A DNA stretch of 64,000 nt. Origin: Pseudomonas sp. PDM16. GTDB taxonomy: Bacteria > Pseudomonadota > Gammaproteobacteria > Pseudomonadales > Pseudomonadaceae. Made by a program: the position numbers and the translations under genes. Positions 29,850 through 38,550 of this stretch are shown piece by piece. The stretch spans positions 992,001-1,056,000 of the forward strand of contig NZ_JACVAM010000002.1 of assembly GCF_014851865.1 (NCBI RefSeq), in the 5' to 3' direction. Below the pieces are notes generated by a model. It saw only the letters and a program-made list of their open reading frames with translations, was not told where the DNA came from and made no database searches. Within the stretch, counting starts at the first letter, position 1. Every line of letters begins with the position of its first letter.

Positions 29850-29879
29850 AAAACGCCGCTCATCGAGCGGCGTTTTTCA
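29850..29879. terminator. Terminator between metZ and xcpQ
   Basis: The stem AACGCCGCTC / GAGCGGCGTT has a 3-base loop. A-rich bases precede it and TTTTT follows, so it can act in both directions between the convergent metZ and gspD genes. Confidence 0.88.
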
Positions 29880-29893
29880 TTCTCGGGTCGTTA

Positions 29894-31849
29894 TCAATCC
29901 GCGTCGCGCAGATCGATGGCCGCCGCCCCGGGCTTGTCGAACAGGCGCACAGCATCGCCCGGCAGCATGGTTCTGCCTTCCTCGTCCACGCCCAGTACGC
30001 TGATATCGCGGTATTTCTTGCCGGAGAGCGTGGCCATGCCAGCACGGTCGCGAACCACGGTCGGGCGCAGGAATACCATCAGGTTGCGCTTGATATGGGT
30101 GTCCTTGGTCGAGCGGAACAGCCGGCCGACCAAGGGGATATCACCCAGCAACGGTACCTTGGAGTCGGTACTGGTGACGTCGTCCTGAATGAGGCCGCCG
30201 AGCACGATCACCTGGCCGTCGTCGGCGAGGATTACACTCTTGATCGAGCGCTTGTTGGTCACCAGGTCCACCGCCTGGGAGTTGACTCCGGTGCTGGGGG
30301 CGATCGAGGAGATCTCCTGCTCCACCTCCAGACGCAGGGTAGCGCCGTCGTTGATGTGCGGAGTGACCTTGAGGGTCACGCCGATGTCCTCGCGCTCGAT
30401 GGTGGTGAAGGGGTTGTTCGCCCCCGAGGCGTCGGTGGTGTAGGAGCCCGTCTGGAAGGGTACGTTCTGGCCCACCAGAATCTCGGCCTGCTGGTTGTCC
30501 AGGGTCAGCAGGCTTGGCGTCGACAGCAGATTGCTCTTGCTGTTGGCGGAGAGCGCGGTGATCAGCGCGCCGAAGCTGTCGGTACCGATGCCGATGATTG
30601 CACCATCGGGCAGGGTCACGTTGTCCGGGATCTTGTCTTCCTGGATGGCGCGCAGGACGGTGCCGACCGACAGCCCGGTGTTGCCGAAGTTGACGCCGCC
30701 GAGGCCGCCGGTGCTGCCACGAGCATCGACCGCCCACTGCACGCCGAGGGCATCGCTGATGTCGCCGGAGATCTCGACGATGGCCGCCTCGACCATCACC
30801 TGGGCTCGTGGCACGTCGAGATTGCGGACGATCTCCTCCAGCGTCGCCACCGTATCCGGGTCGGCCAGCAGGACCAGAGCATTGAGGCTTTCGTCGGCGC
30901 GGATAAGGATGTTCTGCGGTTTGCTGCTTTTGGTTTCACTGCCGCCTTCCGCCGTCTTGAGCCCCTCGGAAATATCGCCGAGCGTTTCGGCCAGGCTCTT
31001 GGCGTCGCTGTGGCGCAAGCGGATTACCCGTGCATTGGCCGAGCGGGTGCTGGGGATGTCCAGTGAGCGGGCCAGGTTGGCCAGGCGCTGGCGTGCGGCG
31101 GGCGGGCCGAGCAGGATCAGGCGGTTGGTACGGGCATCGGCGATGACTCGGGTGCCGGCGCCATCCTTGCGCTCGTTGCGCATCACCGCGCTGTTCAGTG
31201 CTTCGGCGGCGTCCAGTACCCAGGCGTGTTGCAGGTTGATCACGTTATAGTCGCCGCCTCCCTGGGCGTCGAGCTGGTTGATCAGCTCGCGGATACGCTC
31301 GATGTTGGCGCGGCGGTCGCTGATGATCAGGGCGTTGGACGCGGACACGGCGGCCAGGTGGCCGTTTTGCGGTACTAGCGGGCGGATCAGCGGAATCAGC
31401 TCGTTGACCGAGGTGTGTTGCACCTGGATCAGCTCGGTCTGCACGTCGTCCGGGGCGTTGCGGCTGCTGTTGGCGCCGCTGCGCGCATCGGTGATTGGCA
31501 CGATGCGGGCCTGGTCGCCCTGAGCTAGCACACTGAAGCCGTGGGTGCTCATCACCGAGAGAAACAGCTGGTAGACCTCCTCCAGGCTCAGCGGCGTCTT
31601 GGATATCACCGTGACCTGGCCCTTGACGCGCGGATCGACCACGAAGGTCTCGCCGGAGATATCCGCCACCTGATCGATGAAGTCGCGGATGTCTGCATCC
31701 TTCATGTTGATGGTCCAGGTTTCCGCACCCTGGGTGGTGGCTACCGGCTCGGCAGCCATGGCCGGAGGGAGCGGGGCGCCCAGGCAGCTCGCGGCCAGCA
31801 GCAGGGCGAGAGACAGGCGTTTCTGCGACATGCGTTTGAAGTCGGTCAT
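29894..31849 (-). CDS. gspD: Type II secretion outer-membrane secretin GspD (XcpQ)
   Basis: This 651-residue protein forms the outer-membrane channel of the type II secretion system. A signal peptide (MSQKRLSLALLLAASCLG, ending near AMA) precedes the N0 domain (TWTINMKDADIRDFIDQVAD). N1-N3 repeats follow (residues about 120-340), then the secretin core with VPFQTGSYTT and VILADDGQVIVLGGL near the C-terminus. It begins 4 bases after gspC and is translated with it. The start may be ATG 31849 or the ATG six codons later, which opens directly onto the signal sequence. Position after metZ matches xcpQ of P. aeruginosa. Confidence 0.95.
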   Translation of the reverse strand: MTDFKRMSQKRLSLALLLAASCLGAPLPPAMAAEPVATTQGAETWTINMKDADIRDFIDQVADISGETFVVDPRVKGQVTVISKTPLSLEEVYQLFLSVMSTHGFSVLAQGDQARIVPITDARSGANSSRNAPDDVQTELIQVQHTSVNELIPLIRPLVPQNGHLAAVSASNALIISDRRANIERIRELINQLDAQGGGDYNVINLQHAWVLDAAEALNSAVMRNERKDGAGTRVIADARTNRLILLGPPAARQRLANLARSLDIPSTRSANARVIRLRHSDAKSLAETLGDISEGLKTAEGGSETKSSKPQNILIRADESLNALVLLADPDTVATLEEIVRNLDVPRAQVMVEAAIVEISGDISDALGVQWAVDARGSTGGLGGVNFGNTGLSVGTVLRAIQEDKIPDNVTLPDGAIIGIGTDSFGALITALSANSKSNLLSTPSLLTLDNQQAEILVGQNVPFQTGSYTTDASGANNPFTTIEREDIGVTLKVTPHINDGATLRLEVEQEISSIAPSTGVNSQAVDLVTNKRSIKSVILADDGQVIVLGGLIQDDVTSTDSKVPLLGDIPLVGRLFRSTKDTHIKRNLMVFLRPTVVRDRAGMATLSGKKYRDISVLGVDEEGRTMLPGDAVRLFDKPGAAAIDLRDAD

Positions 31850-31853
31850 GGGT

Positions 31854-32507
31854 TTATTCGGTTTCCAGGATTTCGGGCTGCGGCACTTCTTCGCCGCCTT
31901 CCATGCGTTGTTGTAGTTGCTGGATGCGCTCCTGCAGGGCCTGGACGTCTTCGTCCTGCAGCTGTTCCAGTTGCTGGGCGGTTGGCTCTTCCGGCGTATA
32001 AGGCGAGGGTGCTGCGGAATAGGGCGTCAAGGCGGGGTTACGAACGGCGGGAAACCGCAGGCTTTCCTCGCGGCCGTCACGCTCGAGAACCACGTGGTCC
32101 TGGTAGACCGCCTGCAATCGGGTGCTGGCGTTGACCTCGTTGCCGACCGCAATGCGCCTCGGTTTTTCCCCATCGAACTGGATCACGGCGGTGGAGCGTT
32201 GGGCATCCGGGCTGACGAAGCTGGCCAGGAGAGTCATCTTCTGCTGGGTGGGCGGGGCGTTCTGGTCGCCCGTCGCTCGCACCTTTGGTACGCCGAACAT
32301 GTTCTGCAGTCGCTGGAGGGAAACCTGTGGTGACTGGTCCGTGGCGGAAGGGGGGGGCGAGCTGGGCGCTTCGCTGCGCAGCAGGCGCAGGTAGTCGATG
32401 CTCTGCTTGGTCAGGCTCAGGGTTATAAGCAATATGACCAGCAGACAGAGGATGGTCACCCCATGGCGCTGCAGCCAGGCGGGAAGGCTGATGCTGGTAG
32501 TGCTCAA
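31854..32507 (-). CDS. gspC: Type II secretion inner-membrane protein GspC (XcpP)
   Basis: This 217-residue bitopic protein links the inner-membrane platform to the secretin. It has a short cytoplasmic start and a membrane helix (VTILCLLVILLITLSL, residues about 17-32). The HR domain at about 60-155 binds the secretin N0 domain. The C-terminus is a Gln/Glu-rich coiled coil (EQLQDEDVQALQERIQQLQQ) rather than a PDZ domain, as in P. aeruginosa XcpP. It is the first gene of the leftward xcpPQ operon. Confidence 0.92.
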   Translation of the reverse strand: MSTTSISLPAWLQRHGVTILCLLVILLITLSLTKQSIDYLRLLRSEAPSSPPPSATDQSPQVSLQRLQNMFGVPKVRATGDQNAPPTQQKMTLLASFVSPDAQRSTAVIQFDGEKPRRIAVGNEVNASTRLQAVYQDHVVLERDGREESLRFPAVRNPALTPYSAAPSPYTPEEPTAQQLEQLQDEDVQALQERIQQLQQRMEGGEEVPQPEILETE

Positions 32508-32684
32508 CGCATGAATCCCCCGGTTTTCTTCTTATAGTTCGGCGCGCCGGGCAGTGCCCGACCCGCCTTGGCTCGACCCGTACTCTGCGGGCGCCGCCAA
32601 CCATACAGCAAGTTTCCTATCCATGGCGCACCTTCCGGATCTATCTGCGCAACGCGCGTTGCTACCGTGCGTCGTGTCGCAGTC

Positions 32685-32711
32685 GGAAGCGTGAAACGTT
32701 TCGAAACTTCC
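32685..32711. promoter_or_regulatory. Dyad in the xcpP / MalT-like regulator interval
   Basis: GGAAG (32685-32689) and CTTCC (32707-32711) flank the perfect palindrome GAAACGTTTC (32693-32702), all centred near 32698. It is a candidate operator between the divergent xcpP and regulator genes. A second short palindrome, CGGGCAGTGCCCG, lies at 32548-32560. Apart from these, the 279-bp gap shows no other feature. Confidence 0.4.
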
Positions 32712-32786
32712 TGGAAACGAGTCGCTATCATCGGTCTCCACGTGCTTCCCGTTCAACAATAAAAATAAGCCTGACGGATCACTGCA

Positions 32787-35420
32787 ATGGATGATCGCAA
32801 GACGACCGCCCTCGCTCATGCAGGCTTTGCCCGCGAAGAGCTGCTGGAACTGCTCAACCACTGCGAGCAGTTCCCGCTGACCTTGTTGCTGGCACCCGCC
32901 GGTTCCGGCAAGTCGACGCTGCTGGCTCAATGGCAGTCCGGCAGGCTCACCCGTAGTTTGATGCACTTTCCGCTGCAGGCTCGTGACAATGAGCCGGTCC
33001 GCTTCTTCCGTTATCTGGCCGAGGGTATCCGCGCACAGGTCGAAGACTTCGACGTTTCATGGTTCAACCCTTTCGCGGCCGAGATGTATCAGGCGCCGGA
33101 GGTGGTCGGCGAATACCTGGCCGATGCACTGAATCGCATCGATGGCGGACTCTATATCGTTCTCGACGATTTCCAGTTCATCAGCCAGCCGACCATTCTC
33201 GACGTGCTGTCGGCGATGCTCGAACACCTCACCTCCACGACGCGGGTGATCCTCTCCAGCCGCAATCATCCCGGGTTTTCGCTCAGCCGCCTGAAGCTGG
33301 AGGACAAGCTGCTGTGTATCGACCAGCACGACATGCGCCTGTCGCCGGTGCAGATCCAGCAACTCAATGCTCACCTCGGCGGGCCCGAACTCAGTCCTGC
33401 CTATATCGACAGCCTGATGGCGATGACCGAAGGCTGGATGGCCGGGGTCAAGGTGGCGCTGCTGGCCTACGCGCGGTTCGGTACGGTGGCACTGGAGCGC
33501 TTCAATGGCAGCCAGCCGGAAATCGTCGACTATTTCGGCCATGTGGTGCTCAAGCGTCTGCCGCCGGAGATGCACGACTTTCTGCTCAGCTGTGCCATTT
33601 TCGAGCGCTTCGATGGCGAACTGTGCGACAGAGTGCTCGAGCGCGCCGGTTCGGCCCTGCTGCTGGAGGATCTGGCCGCCCGCGAGCTGTTCATGCTGCC
33701 GGTCGATCAGTATCCCGGCTGCTATCGCTATCATGCCCTCCTGCACGATTTCCTGGCCAAGCGCCTGGCCATGTATCAGCCGCAACAGGTACCGCTGCTG
33801 AATAGGCGCGCCGCTCTGCATTTTCGCGCCCAAGGCGATTGGGACATGGCGCTGCAGCATGCCCAGCGCAGCGCTGACCGGGCGCTGTTCCGCTGCCTGC
33901 TGGAGGAAGCCAGCGAGCGCTGGGTGCATGGCGGCCACTTTGCCGAGGTGCTGAAGTGGCTGGAGCCACTCAGCGAGGCGGAGTTGCGCGACCAGCCGCG
34001 GCTGCTGGTGCCCCTGATCCTGTCCCTGACACTTTCGCGGCGTTTCCACCAGGCCCGCTACTGCGTGGACGAGCTGGCGGTGCCGAACACCGAGCGACCT
34101 GGCCTGGATGAGCCCACCCGCCAGCTCCTGACGTTGAACCTGGAGCTGTTCCAGTACGACCTGGCATTCGATCCTGGCGCACGCTGGAGGGAGTTGCTGG
34201 CACCTGGCATCTCCTCGGACATCCGGGCGCTGGCCATGACCATCCTGGCCTATCACCATCTGATGAACTCGCGTTTGGAACAGTCCATCCAGCTCGCTCT
34301 GGAGGCCAAGGCGCTGCTGGCCCGTACTGGTCAGTTGTTCCTGGAAAGCTATGCCGACCTGATCATCGCGCTGTGCAACCGCAACGCGGGCCGCGCCACC
34401 AGCGCACGCAAGGACGTGTGCCACGACTACCAGCGTACCGAGCGCTCGTCGCCCGCGTGGCTCAACCGGGCTACGGCGATGGTGGTTGCGCTGTATGAGC
34501 AGAACCAGCTGGCCGCTGCACAGCAGCTGTGTGAGGACCTGATGGCGATGGTCACCTCGTCTTCGGCCACAGAGACCATTGCCACGGTACACATCACCCT
34601 GTCGCGCCTGCTCTACAGGCGCCAGTCCCAGGGGCGTGCCGGACGCCTGCTGGAGCAGCTTTCACGCATCCTGCAGCTGGGCAACTACCAGCGCTTCGCG
34701 AGCCAGGTGGCCCAGGAAAGCATGCGCCAGGCCTATCTCGATGGGCGGCCTGCGGCGATGGACGCCCTGGCTCTGCGGCTGGGTATCGATGAGCGCCTGG
34801 CGGCAGGGGAGTGGGAGAAGGTACGCCCATACGACGAGTGCTGGGAGCGTTATGGCCTTGCCGCTGTGTATTGGCTGGTGATGCGTGGCGTACAGCCGCG
34901 TGCCTGCCGGATTCTCAAGGTACTGGCGCAGTCGCTGCAACAGAGTGAGATGAAGGCGCGGGCGCTGGTGGTGGAGGCCAACCTGCTGGTGCAGAGCGCG
35001 CCCCAACAGAGTGCCGAACAGCAGATCAAGGCCTTGCTTGCGCTGGTCGAGCGCTTCGGCATCGTCAATATCAACCGCTCGGTATTCGACGAGGCCCCCG
35101 GATTTGCCGAGGCGGTGTTCGGCCTGCTGCACTCGGGCCAACTGCAGGTGCCGGAGGCCTACAGCGAAGCGTATGCCGAGTTCCTCCTGGCAGAAAGCAA
35201 GGCGCCGCCCTCAGCTCTGCCTGACCTGGTGAGTCTACTGACCGACAAGGAGGCGGAGATCTTCGCCTGCCTGCTCAAGGGTTTTTCCAACACCGAGATC
35301 AGTGCCAGCACGGGCATTGCCCTGTCCACCACGAAGTGGCATCTGAAGAATATCTACTCGAAGCTCAATCTCTCCGGCCGCACCGAGGCCATTCTCGCGA
35401 TGCAGCAGCGCGGCGTCTGA
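32787..35420 (+). CDS. MalT-type ATP-dependent LuxR-family regulator
   Basis: This 877-residue STAND-class activator has an N-terminal nucleotide-binding domain with Walker A APAGSGKST (Lys42) and Walker B LYIVLDDFQF near residue 122. A helical-repeat sensor region covers about residues 330-790. A C-terminal LuxR helix-turn-helix at about 815-872 is seen as LTDKEAEIFACLLKGFSNTE, then STTKWHLKNIYSKL. Such proteins (MalT, AlkS, AcoK) are switched on by ligand and ATP. It lies between xcpP (divergent) and the dioxygenase-like gene 149 bases downstream, so it may control either. From memory, a MalT-like OrfV occupies this place in P. alcaligenes; this was not verified. Confidence 0.9.
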   Translation: MDDRKTTALAHAGFAREELLELLNHCEQFPLTLLLAPAGSGKSTLLAQWQSGRLTRSLMHFPLQARDNEPVRFFRYLAEGIRAQVEDFDVSWFNPFAAEMYQAPEVVGEYLADALNRIDGGLYIVLDDFQFISQPTILDVLSAMLEHLTSTTRVILSSRNHPGFSLSRLKLEDKLLCIDQHDMRLSPVQIQQLNAHLGGPELSPAYIDSLMAMTEGWMAGVKVALLAYARFGTVALERFNGSQPEIVDYFGHVVLKRLPPEMHDFLLSCAIFERFDGELCDRVLERAGSALLLEDLAARELFMLPVDQYPGCYRYHALLHDFLAKRLAMYQPQQVPLLNRRAALHFRAQGDWDMALQHAQRSADRALFRCLLEEASERWVHGGHFAEVLKWLEPLSEAELRDQPRLLVPLILSLTLSRRFHQARYCVDELAVPNTERPGLDEPTRQLLTLNLELFQYDLAFDPGARWRELLAPGISSDIRALAMTILAYHHLMNSRLEQSIQLALEAKALLARTGQLFLESYADLIIALCNRNAGRATSARKDVCHDYQRTERSSPAWLNRATAMVVALYEQNQLAAAQQLCEDLMAMVTSSSATETIATVHITLSRLLYRRQSQGRAGRLLEQLSRILQLGNYQRFASQVAQESMRQAYLDGRPAAMDALALRLGIDERLAAGEWEKVRPYDECWERYGLAAVYWLVMRGVQPRACRILKVLAQSLQQSEMKARALVVEANLLVQSAPQQSAEQQIKALLALVERFGIVNINRSVFDEAPGFAEAVFGLLHSGQLQVPEAYSEAYAEFLLAESKAPPSALPDLVSLLTDKEAEIFACLLKGFSNTEISASTGIALSTTKWHLKNIYSKLNLSGRTEAILAMQQRGV

Positions 35421-35456
35421 TCCCCAATCCTGACCAGTGGTAGACCCGATTCCCAG

Positions 35457-35487
35457 CTCCCCCTCCCAGGGGAGGGGGGAGGGGGGG
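35457..35487 (+). other. C-run/G-run inverted repeat with quadruplex potential
   Basis: A pyrimidine arm (CTCCCCCTCCC, 35457-35467) can pair with the following G tract. The tract itself holds runs of 4, 6 and 7 G separated by single A (35469-35487), enough for a G-quadruplex on the coding strand. It lies between the regulator stop and the dioxygenase start. Confidence 0.6.
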
Positions 35488-35569
35488 CAGCGAATCCCTA
35501 ATCTCCCGCCAGCCGGAAACACCGGCATCCAACCGTAATTAGTACAAGAAAAAATCGGGAGATAACGCC

Positions 35570-38311
35570 ATGTCCGTCTGGGTCACGTGGCCGAGCTTGG
35601 TCAAGTTCGGTACTTTGGGCATCTATGCAGGTCTGATCACACTCGCGCTCGAACGCGATGTACTGTTCAAGGAAAACCTGTTCGATGTCGACAACCTGCC
35701 TGCCGCCAATGCCACCATTACCTGCGATGCCCGCAGCCAGGTGGCCCGTACCGAGGACGGCACCTGCAACATCCTCTCCAATCCTGCCGAAGGCTCTGTC
35801 TACCGCCGCTTCGGTCGCAACGTGAATCCCAACGTCACCCACGGCGAGACCGAGTCCGACACCCTGCTCAGCCCCAACCCGCGGGAAGTGAGTAACGTGC
35901 TGATGGCCCGCGGCGAGTTCAAGCCGGCGCCCAGCCTCAACTTCATCGCCGCATCGTGGATCCAGTTCATGGTGCATGACTGGGTCGAGCACGGCCCGAA
36001 TGCCGAGTCCAACCCGATTCAGGTGCCGCTGCCGGCCGGCGATGTTCTGGGCTCGGGCACCATGTCTGTGCGCCGCACCCAGGCGGATCCGACCCGTACC
36101 GCCGCAGAGGCTGGCAAACCTGCCGCCTACCGCAACCACAACACCCATTGGTGGGATGGTTCTCAACTGTATGGCAGTGACAAGGCCACCAATGACAAGG
36201 TCCGCTCCTTCGTCGACGGCAAGCTGAAGATCAATCCCGACGGCACCCTGCCCACCGACTTCCTCAGTGGCAAGCCGATCACCGGCTTCAACGAGAACTG
36301 GTGGGTCGGTCTGAGCATGCTGCACCAGCTGTTCACCAAAGAGCACAACGCCATCGCGACGATGCTCAAGCAGAAGTATCCGGACAAGAACGACCAGTGG
36401 CTGTATGACCATGCTCGCCTGGTTAACGCCGCGCTCATGGCCAAGATCCACACCGTGGAATGGACCCCGGCCGTGATCGCCAACCCGGTTACCGAGCGTG
36501 CCATGTACGCCAACTGGTGGGGCCTGCTGGGCTCCGGCCCGAACCGCGACAAGTACCAGGAAGAGGCGCGTATACTGCAGGCCGACCTGGCCAGCTCCAA
36601 CTCCTTCGTTCTGCGCATCCTCGGTATCGACGGCAGCGGGGCTGGTAGCTCGGCAATCGACCACGCCCTGGCCGGTATCGTCGGCTCTACCAACCCCAAC
36701 AACTACGGTGTGCCTTACACGCTGACCGAGGAGTTCGTCGCGGTATACCGCATGCACCCGCTGATGCGTGACAAGGTCGACGTCTATGACATCGGCTCCA
36801 ACGTCATCTCGCGCTCGGTACAGCTGCAGAACACTCGTGACCGCGATGCCGAGAACCTGCTGAACGGCGAGCACCCGGAGCGTATGTGGTATTCCTTCGG
36901 TATCACCAACCCGGGCTCGCTGACCCTCAACAACTACCCGAACTTCCTGCGCAATCTCTCGATTCCGCTGGTCGGCAACATCGACCTGGCAACCATCGAC
37001 GTATTGCGTGATCGCGAGCGTGGTGTGCCGCGCTACAACGAATTCCGTCGCGAGATCGGCCTCAATCCGATCACCAAGTTCGAGGACCTGACCAAGGACC
37101 CGGCCACCCTGGCCAACCTAAAGCGTGTCTACGGCAACGATATCGAGAAGATCGACACCCTGGTGGGCATGCTGGCCGAGACCGTGCGTCCGGACGGCTT
37201 CGCCTTCGGCGAGACCGCCTTCCAGATCTTCATCATGAACGCCTCGCGTCGCCTGATGACCGACCGTTTCTACACCAAGGACTATCGCCCGGAGATCTAC
37301 ACCGCCGAGGGCCTGGCCTGGGTTGAGAACACCACCATGGTCGACGTGATCAAGCGTCACAACCCGCAGCTCGACAGCAGCCTGGTGGGCGTGCAGAACG
37401 CCTTCAAACCCTGGGGCCTGAATATCCCGGCCGACTACGAAACCTGGCCGGCCAAGGCCAAACAGGACAACCTGTGGGTCAATGGTGCCCTGCGCACCCA
37501 ATATGCCGAAGGGCAGCTACCGGCCATTCCCGCGGTGAACGTCGGCGGCCTCATCAGCTCCGTGCTGTGGAAGAAAGTACAGACCAAGTCTGACGTGGCG
37601 CCGGCTGGCTACGAGAAGGCCATGCACCCGAATGGAGCGATGGCCAAGGTCAAGTTCACCGCCGTGGCGGGCCAGCCGTATACCGGTCTGTTCCAGGGCG
37701 CCGAGAACGGCCTGCTGCGCCTGTCTGTGGCTGGTGATCCGGCCAAGAACGGCTTCCAGCCGGGGCTGGCCTGGAAGGCATTCGTCGATGGCAAGCCGTC
37801 GCAGAACGTCTCCGCGCTCTACACCTTGAGCGGGCAGGGCAGCAACCACAACTTCTTCGCCAACGAGCTTTCGCAGTTCGTCCTGCCGGAGACCAACGAC
37901 ACCCTGGGTACCACGCTGCTGTTCTCGCTGGTCAGCCTCAAGCCGACCCTGCTGCGGGTTGACGACATGGCTGAGGTGACCCAGACCGGTCAGGCCGTAA
38001 CCTCGGTCAAGGCTCCGACGCAGATCTACTTCGTGCCGAAGACTGAACTGCGCAACGTGTTCTCCACCGCGGCGCACGACTTCCGCAGCGATCTGGTGAC
38101 CCTGGCGGCAGGTACCAAGCTGTATGACGTCTACGCCACCTCGATGGAGATCAAGACCTCGATCATTCCGTCCACCAACCGCAGCTACGCGCAGCAGCGT
38201 CGCAACAGTGCGGTGAAGATCGGTGAGATGGAGCTCACCTCGCCCTTCGTGGCTTCGTCCTTCGGCGACAATGGCGTGTTCTTCAAGCACCAACGCAGCG
38301 AAGACAAGTAA
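35570..38311 (+). CDS. Alpha-dioxygenase-like heme peroxidase-family oxidase
   Basis: This 913-residue protein of the animal heme peroxidase superfamily is nearest to fatty-acid alpha-dioxygenases (plant pathogen-inducible oxygenases), which turn fatty acids into 2-hydroperoxy acids. The diagnostic pattern is present. The distal heme His is His136 in FMVHDWVEHG. VYRMH holds the catalytic Tyr393 and proximal His396. ASRRLMTDRFYT holds the carboxylate-binding Arg560/561. WWDGSQLYG and KEHNAI are also shared. The first 30 residues hold a hydrophobic stretch (FGTLGIYAGLITLAL) but no clear signal-peptidase site. About 270 residues after position 645 have no counterpart in plant enzymes. GGGAGA precedes the ATG. 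The substrate is inferred only. Confidence 0.82.
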   Translation: MSVWVTWPSLVKFGTLGIYAGLITLALERDVLFKENLFDVDNLPAANATITCDARSQVARTEDGTCNILSNPAEGSVYRRFGRNVNPNVTHGETESDTLLSPNPREVSNVLMARGEFKPAPSLNFIAASWIQFMVHDWVEHGPNAESNPIQVPLPAGDVLGSGTMSVRRTQADPTRTAAEAGKPAAYRNHNTHWWDGSQLYGSDKATNDKVRSFVDGKLKINPDGTLPTDFLSGKPITGFNENWWVGLSMLHQLFTKEHNAIATMLKQKYPDKNDQWLYDHARLVNAALMAKIHTVEWTPAVIANPVTERAMYANWWGLLGSGPNRDKYQEEARILQADLASSNSFVLRILGIDGSGAGSSAIDHALAGIVGSTNPNNYGVPYTLTEEFVAVYRMHPLMRDKVDVYDIGSNVISRSVQLQNTRDRDAENLLNGEHPERMWYSFGITNPGSLTLNNYPNFLRNLSIPLVGNIDLATIDVLRDRERGVPRYNEFRREIGLNPITKFEDLTKDPATLANLKRVYGNDIEKIDTLVGMLAETVRPDGFAFGETAFQIFIMNASRRLMTDRFYTKDYRPEIYTAEGLAWVENTTMVDVIKRHNPQLDSSLVGVQNAFKPWGLNIPADYETWPAKAKQDNLWVNGALRTQYAEGQLPAIPAVNVGGLISSVLWKKVQTKSDVAPAGYEKAMHPNGAMAKVKFTAVAGQPYTGLFQGAENGLLRLSVAGDPAKNGFQPGLAWKAFVDGKPSQNVSALYTLSGQGSNHNFFANELSQFVLPETNDTLGTTLLFSLVSLKPTLLRVDDMAEVTQTGQAVTSVKAPTQIYFVPKTELRNVFSTAAHDFRSDLVTLAAGTKLYDVYATSMEIKTSIIPSTNRSYAQQRRNSAVKIGEMELTSPFVASSFGDNGVFFKHQRSEDK

Positions 38312-38333
38312 ATAAAGCTCACCTACGCGGTAC

Positions 38334-38366
38334 AAGAACCCTGGCATTCGCCGGGGTTCTTTTTTT
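38334..38366 (+). terminator. Terminator after the dioxygenase-like gene
   Basis: The 12-bp stem AAGAACCCTGGC / GCCGGGGTTCTT (one T-G pair) has an ATTC loop and is followed by TTTTTT. It separates this gene from the xcpR-Z operon. Confidence 0.9.
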
Positions 38367-38550
38367 GTGGAATGCGGTATTCCGACCCACGGCGATAACA
38401 ATTCGTCGCTAAGGTTGTCGCTTCATTGTCGAAGCCTGCGAAATCTGCACTGCAGTTTCCGTGGAAATCCGTTAATTTTGGTCCTCAGACGTGCCGTTAG
38501 AACAACAAAAACAACGAGATGGATCTTCTGCTCCAGGAACGCGCCCGCTC

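Noticed and set aside
28529..29863. Open frame of about 444 codons antisense to metZ
   Set aside because: It is the mirror of a complete PLP enzyme, with no start signal or domain.
33057..34592. Open frame of about 511 codons antisense to the MalT-like regulator
   Set aside because: There are no motifs, and codon use mirrors the real gene on the other strand.
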